A DNA stretch of 64,000 nucleotides from Sulfuricurvum sp. (GCF_028710345.1 NZ_JAQTUH010000002.1:124001-188000), one strand, 5' to 3'. Positions 49,534 through 58,251 are shown, counted from the stretch's first letter. Notes: generated by a model from the letters alone, not told the origin. Numbers and translations: made by a program.

Positions 49534-50631
49534 ATGTTAAACCTTCAAACACACAGTGAGCATTTTACCAACCCTCTCTATCTGGAGAGCGGTCGTATTT
49601 TGGAACCGTACGATATCGTTTATGAGACGTACGGTGTACTCAATGATGCCAAAGATAATGTCATTGTCGTGTGTCATGCCCTCACCGGTTCTCACCATGT
49701 AGCGGGAACGTATGAGGGTGATAACAAAGCCGGATGGTGGGATGGACTTATAGGTCAGGGAAAAGCGGTCGATACCGACAAATTTTTCGTGATCTGTACC
49801 AATGTCATCGGAAGCTGTTTTGGCTCGACCGGTCCGATGTCGATGCGTTATCCTTATAATGAACCGTATCGTTATAAATTTCCGGTGGTGAGCATCTTGG
49901 ATATGGTCAAAGCACAGCGTATATTGTTTGATCGTTTAGGAATCCATGAAGTTCACGCTATTATCGGTGGGTCGATGGGGGGGATGCAAGCATTGGCATT
50001 TGGGGTGTTTTACCCCAATTTTGCGAAAAAAATCATTGCGATGGCGACCACAGCGGCTACACGCGATTGGGCAATTGCTTTTAATAAAGTTGCTCAAGAG
50101 GCAATTTTAAAAGATCCTGAGTTTAAAAATGGGTATTACGACCCGCAAACGATCCGAGAAAATGGACTCTCAGGGATGGCGATAGGGAGAATGGCAGGGC
50201 ATATTAGCTTTTTATCTCACCAATCAATGGATAAAAAGTTTGGGCGTGAGTACAAACGTAATGATGGGCTATTTGAGTTATTCGGAAAATTCCAAATCGA
50301 ATCGTATTTGGAGTACAATGGGTATAATTTTACCAAATGGTTTGATCCGTTATCGTATTTGTATATTACGAAAGCAATCAATATTTATGACCTTTCACGC
50401 GGGTTTGATTCACTCGAAGAGGCGTTAGGGAAAATCACGGCAGAACTTTATTTGGTAAGCTTTGAGAAAGATATCCTCTTTTTACCATCGGAGATGGAAG
50501 AGATTGCCTCTTGTATGCGTACTATAGGAAAAGAGAATTTTGATTACATCGAGATAAAAAGTGATTATGGACATGACGCTTTTTTAGTAGAAATCGATAA
50601 AATTGAGCACTATGTAAAGGATGCCTTATGA
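49534..50631 (+). CDS. metX: Homoserine O-acetyltransferase
   Basis: 365 residues, alpha/beta-hydrolase fold. GxSMGG nucleophile elbow in AIIGGSMGGMQAL, the CHALTGSHHVAG oxyanion region, and C-terminal Asp/His (SDYGHDAFLVE). Supplies the O-acetylhomoserine substrate of the preceding enzyme. MetX or a succinyltransferase are the family alternatives; pairing with metY favours acetyl. Overlaps xseB by 4 bp. Confidence 0.94.
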   Translation: MLNLQTHSEHFTNPLYLESGRILEPYDIVYETYGVLNDAKDNVIVVCHALTGSHHVAGTYEGDNKAGWWDGLIGQGKAVDTDKFFVICTNVIGSCFGSTGPMSMRYPYNEPYRYKFPVVSILDMVKAQRILFDRLGIHEVHAIIGGSMGGMQALAFGVFYPNFAKKIIAMATTAATRDWAIAFNKVAQEAILKDPEFKNGYYDPQTIRENGLSGMAIGRMAGHISFLSHQSMDKKFGREYKRNDGLFELFGKFQIESYLEYNGYNFTKWFDPLSYLYITKAINIYDLSRGFDSLEEALGKITAELYLVSFEKDILFLPSEMEEIASCMRTIGKENFDYIEIKSDYGHDAFLVEIDKIEHYVKDAL

Positions 50632-50822
50632 GTAATGAAGAGACGTTTGAGACCAAAATCACCAACGCAAAAACCATTTTAGAAAAACTGATGGATCCAG
50701 CATTGCCGATGAATGAGAGTGTCAAAGCGTACGAGCAGGGGATGAGTGAGTTGAAAATCGCCGAAAAAATGTTAGAGCAGGCACAACTGCAAATTCAAAT
50801 CATCAAAAATCAGGATCAATAA
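50628..50822 (+). CDS. xseB: Exodeoxyribonuclease VII small subunit
   Basis: 64 residues. The ExoVII small subunit is a short helical protein; here FETKITNAKTILEKLMDPALPMNESVKAYEQGM includes the usual LEKL.dp.lpl.es...Y..G layout. It would assemble on XseA, which is not in this window. Joined by ATGA and a one-base overlap (TAATG) to its neighbours. Confidence 0.93.
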   Translation: MSNEETFETKITNAKTILEKLMDPALPMNESVKAYEQGMSELKIAEKMLEQAQLQIQIIKNQDQ

Positions 50823-51613
50823 TGCGTTGTGCAATTTTACAACTTCCCTCTATCGGTATGGGGAATAAAACACTCGAAAATTATACCCGTGCCGCGAGTC
50901 AAAAAGGGGTAAAGCTGATGGTGTTGGGGGAATATCTTCTCAACCCGTTTTTTAAAGAGCTGATTCAAACACCGATTTCAATGATACGAGAACAAAGCAA
51001 CCATCAAATCGAAACCCTCAAAGCGCTTGCAGAAAAATATGAGATGGTTTTTGTTGCCCCGATTATTACCGTCAAAAAGGGTGAATGTACCAAGATGATT
51101 GCCAAAATCACTGGACGTAGTGTGAGTTACTATCCTCAACAATTTTTGATTAACTATCCCCATTGGAATGAAGAGAAATTCTTTGCTAATCCGATAGAGG
51201 CAATCAAAGCTCCTATGATTTTTGGACTTAACGGATTTAAATTTGCCGTTATGGGGGGATTTGAACTCCATTTTGATCCCCTTTGGAGTGCTATCGACGC
51301 TAAAAATGTCGATGTAGTTTTGGTTCCGAGCGCTTCGACGTTTGAATCGCATAACCGTTGGCGTGAGTTGATTAAAACACGCGCATTTACCCATAATTGC
51401 TATATCCTCCGTGCCAATCGTGTCGGTGAATATTGTGATGAGAAACACGCATGGAAGTTTTATGGAGATTCTATGGTTGTCTCCCCCGATGGTGAGGTGG
51501 AAGCTGATTTGGGAAATACCGAAGAGCTTTTGATTATAGATTTAGACAAAAAAGCACTCAATGAATCGAAAAAAGGGTGGGGTTTTAAAGAAGCATTGAA
51601 AATGAGACGATAG
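50822..51613 (+). CDS. Nitrilase-fold protein lacking the catalytic Lys and Cys
   Basis: 263 residues of the carbon-nitrogen hydrolase superfamily by length and pattern: MRCAILQLPSIGMGNKTLEN, VLGEYLLNPFF with the Glu (Glu37), and PDGEVEADLG near the end. The catalytic Lys position (usual YxKxHL) reads YPQQFL (Gln106), and the Cys position (usual VxICYDLRF) reads VMGGFELHF (Gly146). Two of three triad residues are therefore replaced, and amidase activity is unlikely. It begins one base into the xseB stop, so it is translationally coupled. It may be a binding or scaffold protein. C-N hydrolase with an alternative chemistry cannot be excluded. Confidence 0.82.
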   Translation: MRCAILQLPSIGMGNKTLENYTRAASQKGVKLMVLGEYLLNPFFKELIQTPISMIREQSNHQIETLKALAEKYEMVFVAPIITVKKGECTKMIAKITGRSVSYYPQQFLINYPHWNEEKFFANPIEAIKAPMIFGLNGFKFAVMGGFELHFDPLWSAIDAKNVDVVLVPSASTFESHNRWRELIKTRAFTHNCYILRANRVGEYCDEKHAWKFYGDSMVVSPDGEVEADLGNTEELLIIDLDKKALNESKKGWGFKEALKMRR

Positions 51614-51614
51614 T

Positions 51615-53579
51615 ATGCACTATCTTGGATGGTTTTTCTTACTGTTCGCGATAAGCATCAATGCTAAAACACTAATATTAAATTCTGAACCTTCCTATGA
51701 TCTCGCACCGTACGTAAATTATCTCGAAGATCCCCATCGAGATTTAAATCTCTCTAGTGTATTAGAATCCCCTTTTAAAGAAAGTACTAAAAACAGTATC
51801 AATTTTGGATTTACCCATTCGGCATATTGGTTTAAAATTACCCTCGATCGAACGGATAATGAAGCATCGAAAAAATGGTGGCTCTCTATCGCCTATCCAT
51901 TGCTCGAAAAAATAGATATCTATCTCCTTTCATCGAATAACAGTGTTGTTGAACACAATGTACTCGGTTCATCCGTAGCACTGTTAGACCAACAGCTCTC
52001 TTTGCATAATTTTTTGACTGAGCTAAAATTGGGTCAAAACGAAAATATGACACTTCTGCTGAGAGTTCAAACCCAAGGCTCTATGCAGGTACCACTCACT
52101 ATCTACTCTTCACAGGGCTACTTTGAGGAAGGTGAATATACGAATTTGATTATCGGGATATTTTATGGTATTTTTGTCGTTATCTTTTTGTATAACATTA
52201 TCCTCTACTTTTATACGAGAGATGATAATTACATTCGATATCTTCTCTTTTTAACTACCTTTATTTTATGGCAACTCTCTTTTGATGGAATTGGGCGTAC
52301 ATATCTATGGAGTCAATCTTCATGGATGATTGAGTATGGTCCGGGCTTTTGGATTGCTTTTTCAGCTTTTACCTCTTTGTGTTTCGGCAAACGATTTTTG
52401 CAAACTAAAGACAATGCTCCTAAGGTTGATGTAGTGATTAAAATCATGATGGGTTTGAGTCTCATAATGACAGCTGTTTCAGCAATATTACCTTATTCTA
52501 AAACGATTGTTATAAATGCGACATTAGTGATATTGGTTCCAGTACTATTGTTAATATCAGGGATTGTAGTGATGAATAAAACACACCGTATCGCCCGTTT
52601 TTATCTTGCAGGGTGGAGCTCATTTTTAGTGGGGACTATTATTTTTGCTTTCAATAAATTTGAGTTAATCCCCAGTTTTTACGGCGTTAACCATGTCCAA
52701 CAGATCGGTGCGGCCATAGAGATGGTTTTTCTCTCATGGGCATTGGCAGATCGTGTATTCAGACTCCAATTGGAGTACATTGACAAACTAAACAATCTAA
52801 ATGATACATTGAGTCAAAAAGTGACTGAGTCGCTTGCGGAAGTTCGTAAAAAAGATGAATTATTTGTACAACAATCCCGTTTTGCAGCTTTGGGTGAGAT
52901 GATTGAGCAGATTGCGCATCAGTGGAGACAACCGCTCAATACTCTCTCTTTAATCAACCAAAATCTTTATTTTAAACGTCAGCTGGGTGGATGCAGCGAA
53001 GAGTGTTGTGATGAATCACACGAACAATTTCAAGAACATTTGCAGTATATGTCCAAAACGATTGATGATTTTCGTAATTATTATAAAATGGATAAACGTA
53101 AAGTGGCAGAAGATATGACTGAAATTGCTAATATCGCATTACGGTTGAGTGCCGTATTGCTCAATGATGCTAAAATCAAATGGCGAGTGGATAGTCAGAC
53201 AAGTCAAAAAGTGGTTTTAGCAAAAAATGAGATGATTCAAGTTTTTATGAATCTAATTAAAAATGGTCATGATGCTATTTTAGAACGTCACATTTCATCG
53301 GCTGAAATTATCATTACAATCTTTGAATCAGGAGAATTTTTAGAAGTTTGGGTTGAGGATAATGGTGGAGGGGTAGATGAAGCGATTATGGACAAAATAT
53401 TTACAATCTATTTTACCACTAAGCCCTCAAGCCAAGGGACTGGACTAGGATTACACATGTGCAAGTATATAATTGAAGAGAGTTTTGGTGGGACAATTGG
53501 TGTTGAGAATAGTTCCAAAGGGGCACGTTTTATAATTCGGTTGCCTTTAAATAACGATGAGAACAACAAGGAAGAATAA
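51615..53579 (+). CDS. 7TMR-DISM sensor histidine kinase (orphan)
   Basis: 654 residues. Signal peptide (about 1-17), periplasmic 7TMR-DISMED2-like domain (about 18-160; FGFTHSAYWFKITLDRTDNEASKKWWLSIAYPLLEKIDIYLL includes the family FxYWFxI core), seven membrane helices (about 178-380), a short coiled coil, then H-box GEMIEQIAHQWRQPLNTL (His435), N-box NEMIQVFMNLIKNGHDAIL and ATP lid EDNGGGVDEAIMDKIFTIYFTTKPSSQGTGLGLHMCKY. No response regulator is next to it. The sensing domain resembles those that bind carbohydrate-like ligands, but the signal is unknown. Confidence 0.92.
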   Translation: MHYLGWFFLLFAISINAKTLILNSEPSYDLAPYVNYLEDPHRDLNLSSVLESPFKESTKNSINFGFTHSAYWFKITLDRTDNEASKKWWLSIAYPLLEKIDIYLLSSNNSVVEHNVLGSSVALLDQQLSLHNFLTELKLGQNENMTLLLRVQTQGSMQVPLTIYSSQGYFEEGEYTNLIIGIFYGIFVVIFLYNIILYFYTRDDNYIRYLLFLTTFILWQLSFDGIGRTYLWSQSSWMIEYGPGFWIAFSAFTSLCFGKRFLQTKDNAPKVDVVIKIMMGLSLIMTAVSAILPYSKTIVINATLVILVPVLLLISGIVVMNKTHRIARFYLAGWSSFLVGTIIFAFNKFELIPSFYGVNHVQQIGAAIEMVFLSWALADRVFRLQLEYIDKLNNLNDTLSQKVTESLAEVRKKDELFVQQSRFAALGEMIEQIAHQWRQPLNTLSLINQNLYFKRQLGGCSEECCDESHEQFQEHLQYMSKTIDDFRNYYKMDKRKVAEDMTEIANIALRLSAVLLNDAKIKWRVDSQTSQKVVLAKNEMIQVFMNLIKNGHDAILERHISSAEIIITIFESGEFLEVWVEDNGGGVDEAIMDKIFTIYFTTKPSSQGTGLGLHMCKYIIEESFGGTIGVENSSKGARFIIRLPLNNDENNKEE

Positions 53580-53580
53580 G

Positions 53581-54258
53581 ATGATGCACTATTTTCATAG
53601 ACAAGTTCAATTATGGGGCGAAGAGACGCAGATGCAATTGCAATCCAAGCGTATTGCTATTATCGGTAGCGGAGGTTTAGGTTCATCGTTGGCATTTGCG
53701 TTGGGTGCTTCAGGGATTGGCGAAATACACATGGTTGATTTTGATACGGTGAGTTTGCACAATATCCATCGTCAAATAGCATTTAAAATGGGAGATGAGG
53801 GGAAATATAAATCGCAAGTGTGTGCTGAATTGATCCAAGCACGTTGCCCATATGTGAAAGCGACTGCACATGTAGGTAATTTTGAAGAGTTTTCCAAAAA
53901 AGATATTGCAGTTGATTTAATCATTGATGCGACCGATAATCTCCCCTCGCGCGGCGAAATAAATATGTATGCAAAATCCAAAGGTTTGCCGTGGGTGTAT
54001 GGTTCAGTTGAAGCATTTAACGGTCAAGTTTGTTTTTTTGAAGAAGCCTCTTTTAATGAACTTTTTAAAATCACCCAAAAAACACCTGCGGGGATTGCTG
54101 CACCTATCGTTATGCATATTGCATCGTTGCAAGCAAATCTTGCGTTGCGCTATTTGGCGGGACTGAGCGTCAAAAAAGATAAACTTTATTATCTCTTTTT
54201 TAATGATGAAGGGGAATTGGTAACGCAAAAATTTGCATTACCTAAAAGTGAGAATTAA
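53581..54258 (+). CDS. ThiF/MoeB/HesA-family adenylating protein
   Basis: 225-226 residues (ATG 53581 or 53584, both behind AAGGAA; an upstream frame start inside the kinase gene is less likely). E1-like Rossmann domain: IIGSGGLGSSLAFALGASGIG binding ATP, VDFDTVSLHNIHRQIAF with the conserved Arg, and DATDNLPSRGEINMYA. It activates the C-terminus of a ubiquitin-like sulfur carrier (ThiS or MoaD). The zinc CxxC pairs of MoeB/ThiF are not present and the protein is short. No thiS is adjacent. Confidence 0.85.
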   Translation: MMHYFHRQVQLWGEETQMQLQSKRIAIIGSGGLGSSLAFALGASGIGEIHMVDFDTVSLHNIHRQIAFKMGDEGKYKSQVCAELIQARCPYVKATAHVGNFEEFSKKDIAVDLIIDATDNLPSRGEINMYAKSKGLPWVYGSVEAFNGQVCFFEEASFNELFKITQKTPAGIAAPIVMHIASLQANLALRYLAGLSVKKDKLYYLFFNDEGELVTQKFALPKSEN

Positions 54259-54704
54259 AATGCAGAAATATGTTTAGCAAGCGCGTCGATTTGCGCGTCA
54301 TCAAGAGCTTTAGCCTGCCCTTGCATAACCGCTTTCATCTCTTTTCCATACGTTCCTGCTTGATACCCTTTTAATGCATCTTTGATTTGACTTTCACTGA
54401 AAGTCGCAATAATTTGAGATTTTCCAAGCGCAGCTTTTTCACCTTTTGCTCCATGACATGAAACACATTTTTGTCCAAATAAAGCACCTGCATCAACAGC
54501 TGTAGCCGTTGGAGCGGTAGGCTTTTCAGCAACAGTAGTCGATGGTTGCTGAGTAGTAGTTGTGGGTGGTGCAGATGCTTCAGGTGTTGAGAGATTATTT
54601 TCAACAACAGGCGTTGATGATACCTCTGTTGATGGTGCTTTTGAACCGGATTCACTGCACCCGAGTAAAAATAGCGCACAGGTGATAGATAATATGATTT
54701 TCAT
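54255..54704 (-). CDS. Class I c-type cytochrome lipoprotein
   Basis: 149 residues. Lipoprotein signal MKIILSITCALFLLGC (Cys16), a Thr/Pro/Ser-rich tether (about 20-70), then a single-haem domain with CVSCH (Cys80-His84) and a likely axial Met in EMKAVMQGQ. The domain is small (about 75 residues), like cytochromes c553. AGGAGATCTC-type leader. The gene is convergent with the ThiF gene; the stop codons overlap by 4 bp. Confidence 0.93.
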   Translation of the reverse strand: MKIILSITCALFLLGCSESGSKAPSTEVSSTPVVENNLSTPEASAPPTTTTQQPSTTVAEKPTAPTATAVDAGALFGQKCVSCHGAKGEKAALGKSQIIATFSESQIKDALKGYQAGTYGKEMKAVMQGQAKALDDAQIDALAKHISAF

Positions 54705-54786
54705 AAAGAGATCTCCTAATTTTGATTAGGACAGTTTAGACTATTTTAGTTTTAGTGGATATTAAAAAGAGGAAAAAAGAGGGAAA

Positions 54787-54806
54787 TTTCGCACCGAAGT
54801 GCGAAA
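54787..54806 (-). terminator. Rho-independent terminator of the Ala/Pro-rich lipoprotein gene
   Basis: Read on the minus strand, TTTCGCAC, a TTCG tetraloop and GTGCGAAA form a perfect 8-bp stem, then a T-rich run (TTTCCCTCTTTTTTCC). It follows the lipoprotein stop (54827) by 20 bp. Confidence 0.85.
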
Positions 54807-54826
54807 AACTACTAACTAAGTTAAAC

Positions 54827-55054
54827 TTATTTAGCAGGTGTTGCTTCAGCAGCAGGTGCAGCAGCGTCAGCAGGTGCAGCAGCGTCAGCAGCAGGTGCAG
54901 TTGCATCAGCAGCAGGTGCAGCAGCATCAGCAGCAGGTGTTGCTTCAGCAGCAGGTGCAGCAGCTTCAGCAGCAGGTGCAGCCTCAGTTTTTGCAGACTC
55001 GCTGCATCCAATAAACATTGCAGCTAAAAGCATTGCAGAAACGATTTTCATCAT
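54827..55054 (-). CDS. Small Ala/Pro-repeat lipoprotein
   Basis: 75 residues. Lipoprotein signal with lipobox LAAMFIGC (Cys17) and SES. The rest is a repetitive AAPAAEA/AAPAADA polymer encoded by imperfect GCAGCAGGTGCA-type DNA repeats (54836-54985), probably an extended periplasmic tether. It is similar in lipobox (GCSESA) to the cytochrome lipoprotein downstream. A strong AAGGAG ribosome-binding site and its own promoter and terminator suggest a monocistronic, highly expressed gene. Confidence 0.88.
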   Translation of the reverse strand: MMKIVSAMLLAAMFIGCSESAKTEAAPAAEAAAPAAEATPAADAAAPAADATAPAADAAAPADAAAPAAEATPAK

Positions 55055-55081
55055 GTGGAACTCCTTAAGAAATATGGCGGA

Positions 55082-55112
55082 AGTATACCATTAACTCCCT
55101 ACCCTTTGTCAA
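55082..55112 (-). promoter_or_regulatory. Promoter of the Ala/Pro-rich lipoprotein gene
   Basis: On the minus strand TTGACA (55107-55112) and TATACT (55082-55087) are 19 bp apart, about 28 bp before the start codon. The 19-bp spacing is long, so the -35 box may be fortuitous. Confidence 0.45.
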
Positions 55113-55291
55113 GGGGTTTTAGGATTAATTTGAAATTATTTTAGCAAAACCCCTATTTATGGGAATTATTATACAAAAAAGTATTAAAACAGGAGATAAT
55201 TTGATGTTAAATTTAGCGGTAAATTGGGCAACAGTGCGCTAGAATTTATCGTTTTTTTTTAAATCTAATTCTATTTCTCTCTCTTTTTGTT

Positions 55292-55297
55292 TATAAT
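55292..55297 (+). promoter_or_regulatory. -10 box for the second polysaccharide deacetylase
   Basis: GTTTATAATCCC lies 35 bp before the ATG at 55333. The remainder of the 55113-55332 spacer is AT-rich with no gene recognised. Confidence 0.5.
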
Positions 55298-55332
55298 CCC
55301 ATTCAATTTTTACTAAGGGTGTAGGTATCTAT

Positions 55333-56127
55333 ATGTATTTAAAATTTCGAATTATTGCGTTATTTTTGTTGTTGAGTGTTACGCTTCAAGCTGTTCAAAA
55401 GATACCGGTTTTGTGTTATCACCGTTTTGGCGCGGAAGTGACTGATTCGATGACGATTAAAACTTCTGCGTTTGCAGAGCAGTTAGAGTGGCTTAAAACA
55501 CATGGTTATACTGTTATACCACTTGATACAGCGGTACAGTATATACAAGGTCAGGTTAAATCTATACCTGCCAAATCGGTTGTTATAACGGTCGACGACG
55601 GTCACAAAAGTGTTTACAGTGATATGGCTCCGTTAGTTAAAAAATATAAAATCCCTGTTACCCTCTTTATTTATCCAAGTGCCATTGCCAATGCAAAGTA
55701 TGCAATGAACTGGGAACAGCTCCATGAATTAGAGACGACAAAACTGTTTCATGCTGAATCTCACACCTATTGGCACCCGAATTTCAAAAAAGAGAAGAAA
55801 AAACTCTCTCCTGAGGAGTACGCGAAGTTTGTTGATAAACAGCTTGGCGGCGCGAAGAAAAAACTCGAAGAGAAAACAGGACATGAGATCAAGTATCTCG
55901 CATGGGTATTTGGTATCTATGATGATGCACTTCTAGTGGATGCGAAAAAATCAGGATACGCTGCAGCGTTTACGATCGATCGTAAGCACGCCTCTTCAGC
56001 TGATAATGTGATGGCATTGGGACGTTATATGGTAATCAGCAAACATACGATTAAAGACTTCGAACACATGGTGGACGGAACGGAAGATCGAATGATTCCC
56101 TCTAAAAAAGAGATTATTGCGTATTGA
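55333..56127 (+). CDS. Exported polysaccharide deacetylase (PgaB N-domain-like)
   Basis: 264 residues. Signal peptide (about 1-19, ending TLQA). Carbohydrate esterase family 4 domain: IPVLCYHRFG, metal/catalytic pair in VVITVDDGHKSVY, and metal-binding His-x3-His in ESHTYWHPNF. It resembles the N-terminal domain of PgaB (33280) without the glycoside-hydrolase-like domain. It may act on PNAG or on peptidoglycan in the periplasm. Single gene with its own promoter. Confidence 0.88.
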   Translation: MYLKFRIIALFLLLSVTLQAVQKIPVLCYHRFGAEVTDSMTIKTSAFAEQLEWLKTHGYTVIPLDTAVQYIQGQVKSIPAKSVVITVDDGHKSVYSDMAPLVKKYKIPVTLFIYPSAIANAKYAMNWEQLHELETTKLFHAESHTYWHPNFKKEKKKLSPEEYAKFVDKQLGGAKKKLEEKTGHEIKYLAWVFGIYDDALLVDAKKSGYAAAFTIDRKHASSADNVMALGRYMVISKHTIKDFEHMVDGTEDRMIPSKKEIIAY

Positions 56128-56135
56128 TTTGCTAT

Positions 56136-56162
56136 AATATTCGGTAAAAAAAACCGAATATT
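56136..56162. promoter_or_regulatory. Perfect palindrome overlapping a -10 box
   Basis: AATATTCGGT, a 7-base A loop, then ACCGAATATT (10-bp perfect arms). TATAAT at 56133-56138 overlaps the left arm, placing the palindrome at the transcription start of the next gene. Equally it could be a terminator for the deacetylase gene (stop 56127), since the stem is followed by few Ts. Confidence 0.55.
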
Positions 56163-56178
56163 AACAGGATATAAGAAT

Positions 56179-57039
56179 ATGGAAGTTGCTACTCTACCTA
56201 AAAGACCGTGGACGATTAAAATTTTTGTGCTTATATTTGGATTATTATTTGGGAGCAATTTAATCACCTTTTTTTTCGATTCGTCTAAGGCTTTGGTTTT
56301 AATTTATAATTTGATAATTCTAGTATCAATATATGGGATTTGGCAGGGTAGAAGATGGGCTAGAAACCTATTTTTTATTTTAACTATACCTTATATTCTT
56401 TTATTTGGAATTGCATCAGGTGCAACGATTTTCGGTTTTGGAAATCATGAAAGTATTTGGAATGAGCTCTATTTAGCTATTGCTATGCTTTCTATACCTT
56501 TTTTATTGACGATGATATTTTTGAAACCATCGAGAGAATGGTTTAATACTATTAATCATCAATCAGAGGAAACATTAGGTGAGTTTTCTTGGCAATTTCA
56601 ATTAATGATTATTGTTATTTCAATCGGACTGGGCTTTTTAGCTATAGCTGTAAGTGCAAATTTTAATTTACTTCCATTGGCAAAACAGGTGCTTTTTCTA
56701 GAAAATAATCCATCAATTTTATTAAAAGTAACTATTTTATTGCTTTTGACGAACCTGAGTGTTTTTCTCGGAACTCTCGTCGTGCAAGTATGGTTTTGGC
56801 TGATTTTAGGAATTTGGAAAAAAGAGCACAAAATGTTGTTATGGCGTTTAATTGTCATAGGGACATTTTTTCCTCTTTTTGTTCAATATTTTGTTTTTGG
56901 TGAAAGTTTGAAAAACATAGGAATGCTTGGTGCCATTTTTGGAACAAATTTGCTTTTGATGAGTACTATCGCATATATTGGATTGGTTGTAGGAGACAAA
57001 ATACGCGGATATTATATAAAGCTAAAGCAGTTAAATTGA
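56179..57039 (+). CDS. Polytopic membrane protein of unknown function
   Basis: 286 residues with about seven predicted membrane helices (around 13-33, 37-58, 63-88, 100-120, 140-163, 180-205 and 220-275 containing two). No catalytic motif or family signature was recognised. It is rich in Phe/Leu/Ile with lower GC than its downstream neighbours. Preceded by a palindrome and a TATAAT box; AGGATATAAGAAT leader. A permease or sensor role would be guesswork. Confidence 0.75.
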   Translation: MEVATLPKRPWTIKIFVLIFGLLFGSNLITFFFDSSKALVLIYNLIILVSIYGIWQGRRWARNLFFILTIPYILLFGIASGATIFGFGNHESIWNELYLAIAMLSIPFLLTMIFLKPSREWFNTINHQSEETLGEFSWQFQLMIIVISIGLGFLAIAVSANFNLLPLAKQVLFLENNPSILLKVTILLLLTNLSVFLGTLVVQVWFWLILGIWKKEHKMLLWRLIVIGTFFPLFVQYFVFGESLKNIGMLGAIFGTNLLLMSTIAYIGLVVGDKIRGYYIKLKQLN

Positions 57040-57111
57040 ATTCCTTCTTAGGAGTTTATAGGATGAAATTGCTATAATATAGGTAATTAATTCCATTACA
57101 AAGACTGTCCT

Positions 57112-58251
57112 TTGCATTTTGAACCATACCCATTTGAAAAACTCACCTCCCTTTTAGAGGGGATTACCCCTAATAGTGCCTATTCTCCGATTGCTTTGAC
57201 CATCGGAGAACCGCAGTTTGAAACTCCCGCTTTTATCCAAAAATCGCTCGCTAAACACTCCGAAGAGCTTCGCCGTTATCCGAAAACGGCAGGGGAGGCG
57301 TACCTAAACGATTCAATGCGCGGGTTCGTCGAGAGTCGTTTCGGTGTCAAGCTCAAAGCGAATGAGCTGGTAAGTTCGTTCGGGACACGTGAAGTGCTTT
57401 TTAATTTTCCTCAGTACTATCTGTTTGATAAAAAAGAGGCTGTGATGGCGTATACCAACCCGTTTTATCAGATTTACGAGGGTGCGGCGATTGCGTCACG
57501 CGCACGGGTGATTCATCTCAACCTGACCGAAGCAAACGGGTTTAAGCCGATTGTTAATGAAGCACAACTTGCCGAATGTGATTTGGTCATCTTAAACTTC
57601 CCGAACAACCCGACAGCATCGGTTCTCGGTCTCGAAGAGTTGGGTGAGTGGGTGAAACTTGCCCTCAAGCACGATTTTTGTCTTATCAATGATGAGTGTT
57701 ACAGTGAGATTTATACCAATCAAAAAGTCCCTTCACTTCTCGAAGCCTCTGTTTATGTCGGTAATACGTCGTTTAAAAACATCCTTGTCATCAACTCAAT
57801 TTCTAAACGCTCTTCTGCACCGGGACTTCGTAGCGGATTTATCGCAGGGGACGCTGAGATTCTAAAAGGGTACGCGCAATATCGCACCTATGTCGGATGT
57901 GCTTCTCCACTTCCATTGCAAGCGGCGGCTGCTATGGCGTGGAGTGATGAGGTTCATGTGGCAAAAGCACGTGCGGTGTATGCTGAGAATTTTAAAGCGG
58001 CGCAGGAAGTTTTAGGGATTACAACCTCCGATGCGACGTTTTATGTATGGCTCAAAGTGGGGGATGCGTTGGAGTTTACCAAACGTCTTTATCGTGACTA
58101 TAACGTGAAAGTTTTACCGGGGGAATTTTTGGCACGTGAGGACGCTCATGGGGAAAATCCCGGCATCGGTTATATCCGTATTGCTCTCGTCGAAGAGACG
58201 ACACGTACTATCGAAGCACTACACCGTCTAAAGGAGGCACTGCATGGATGA
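57112..58251 (+). CDS. Fold-type I aminotransferase (possible succinyl-diaminopimelate transaminase)
   Basis: 379 residues, PLP-dependent class I/II aminotransferase. SYSPIALTIGEPQFETP-type N-terminus (SAYSPIALTIGEPQ), NFPNNPTA, INDECYSEIY and PLP Lys in INSISKRSSAPGLRSGFIAGD with the phosphate-binding Arg. The family includes DapC and aspartate aminotransferases; position before murC favours a role in meso-diaminopimelate (cell wall) supply. The start is TTG at 57112, since an in-frame TAA lies at 57088-57090 and no ATG or GTG intervenes; the ribosome-binding site is weak. Confidence 0.88.
   Translation: MHFEPYPFEKLTSLLEGITPNSAYSPIALTIGEPQFETPAFIQKSLAKHSEELRRYPKTAGEAYLNDSMRGFVESRFGVKLKANELVSSFGTREVLFNFPQYYLFDKKEAVMAYTNPFYQIYEGAAIASRARVIHLNLTEANGFKPIVNEAQLAECDLVILNFPNNPTASVLGLEELGEWVKLALKHDFCLINDECYSEIYTNQKVPSLLEASVYVGNTSFKNILVINSISKRSSAPGLRSGFIAGDAEILKGYAQYRTYVGCASPLPLQAAAAMAWSDEVHVAKARAVYAENFKAAQEVLGITTSDATFYVWLKVGDALEFTKRLYRDYNVKVLPGEFLAREDAHGENPGIGYIRIALVEETTRTIEALHRLKEALHG

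Noticed and set aside
54736-55011. Leu/His-rich frame antisense-shifted in the Ala/Pro repeat
   Set aside because: It is another reading frame of the same repetitive DNA; the lipoprotein frame has signal peptide, ribosome-binding site and terminator.
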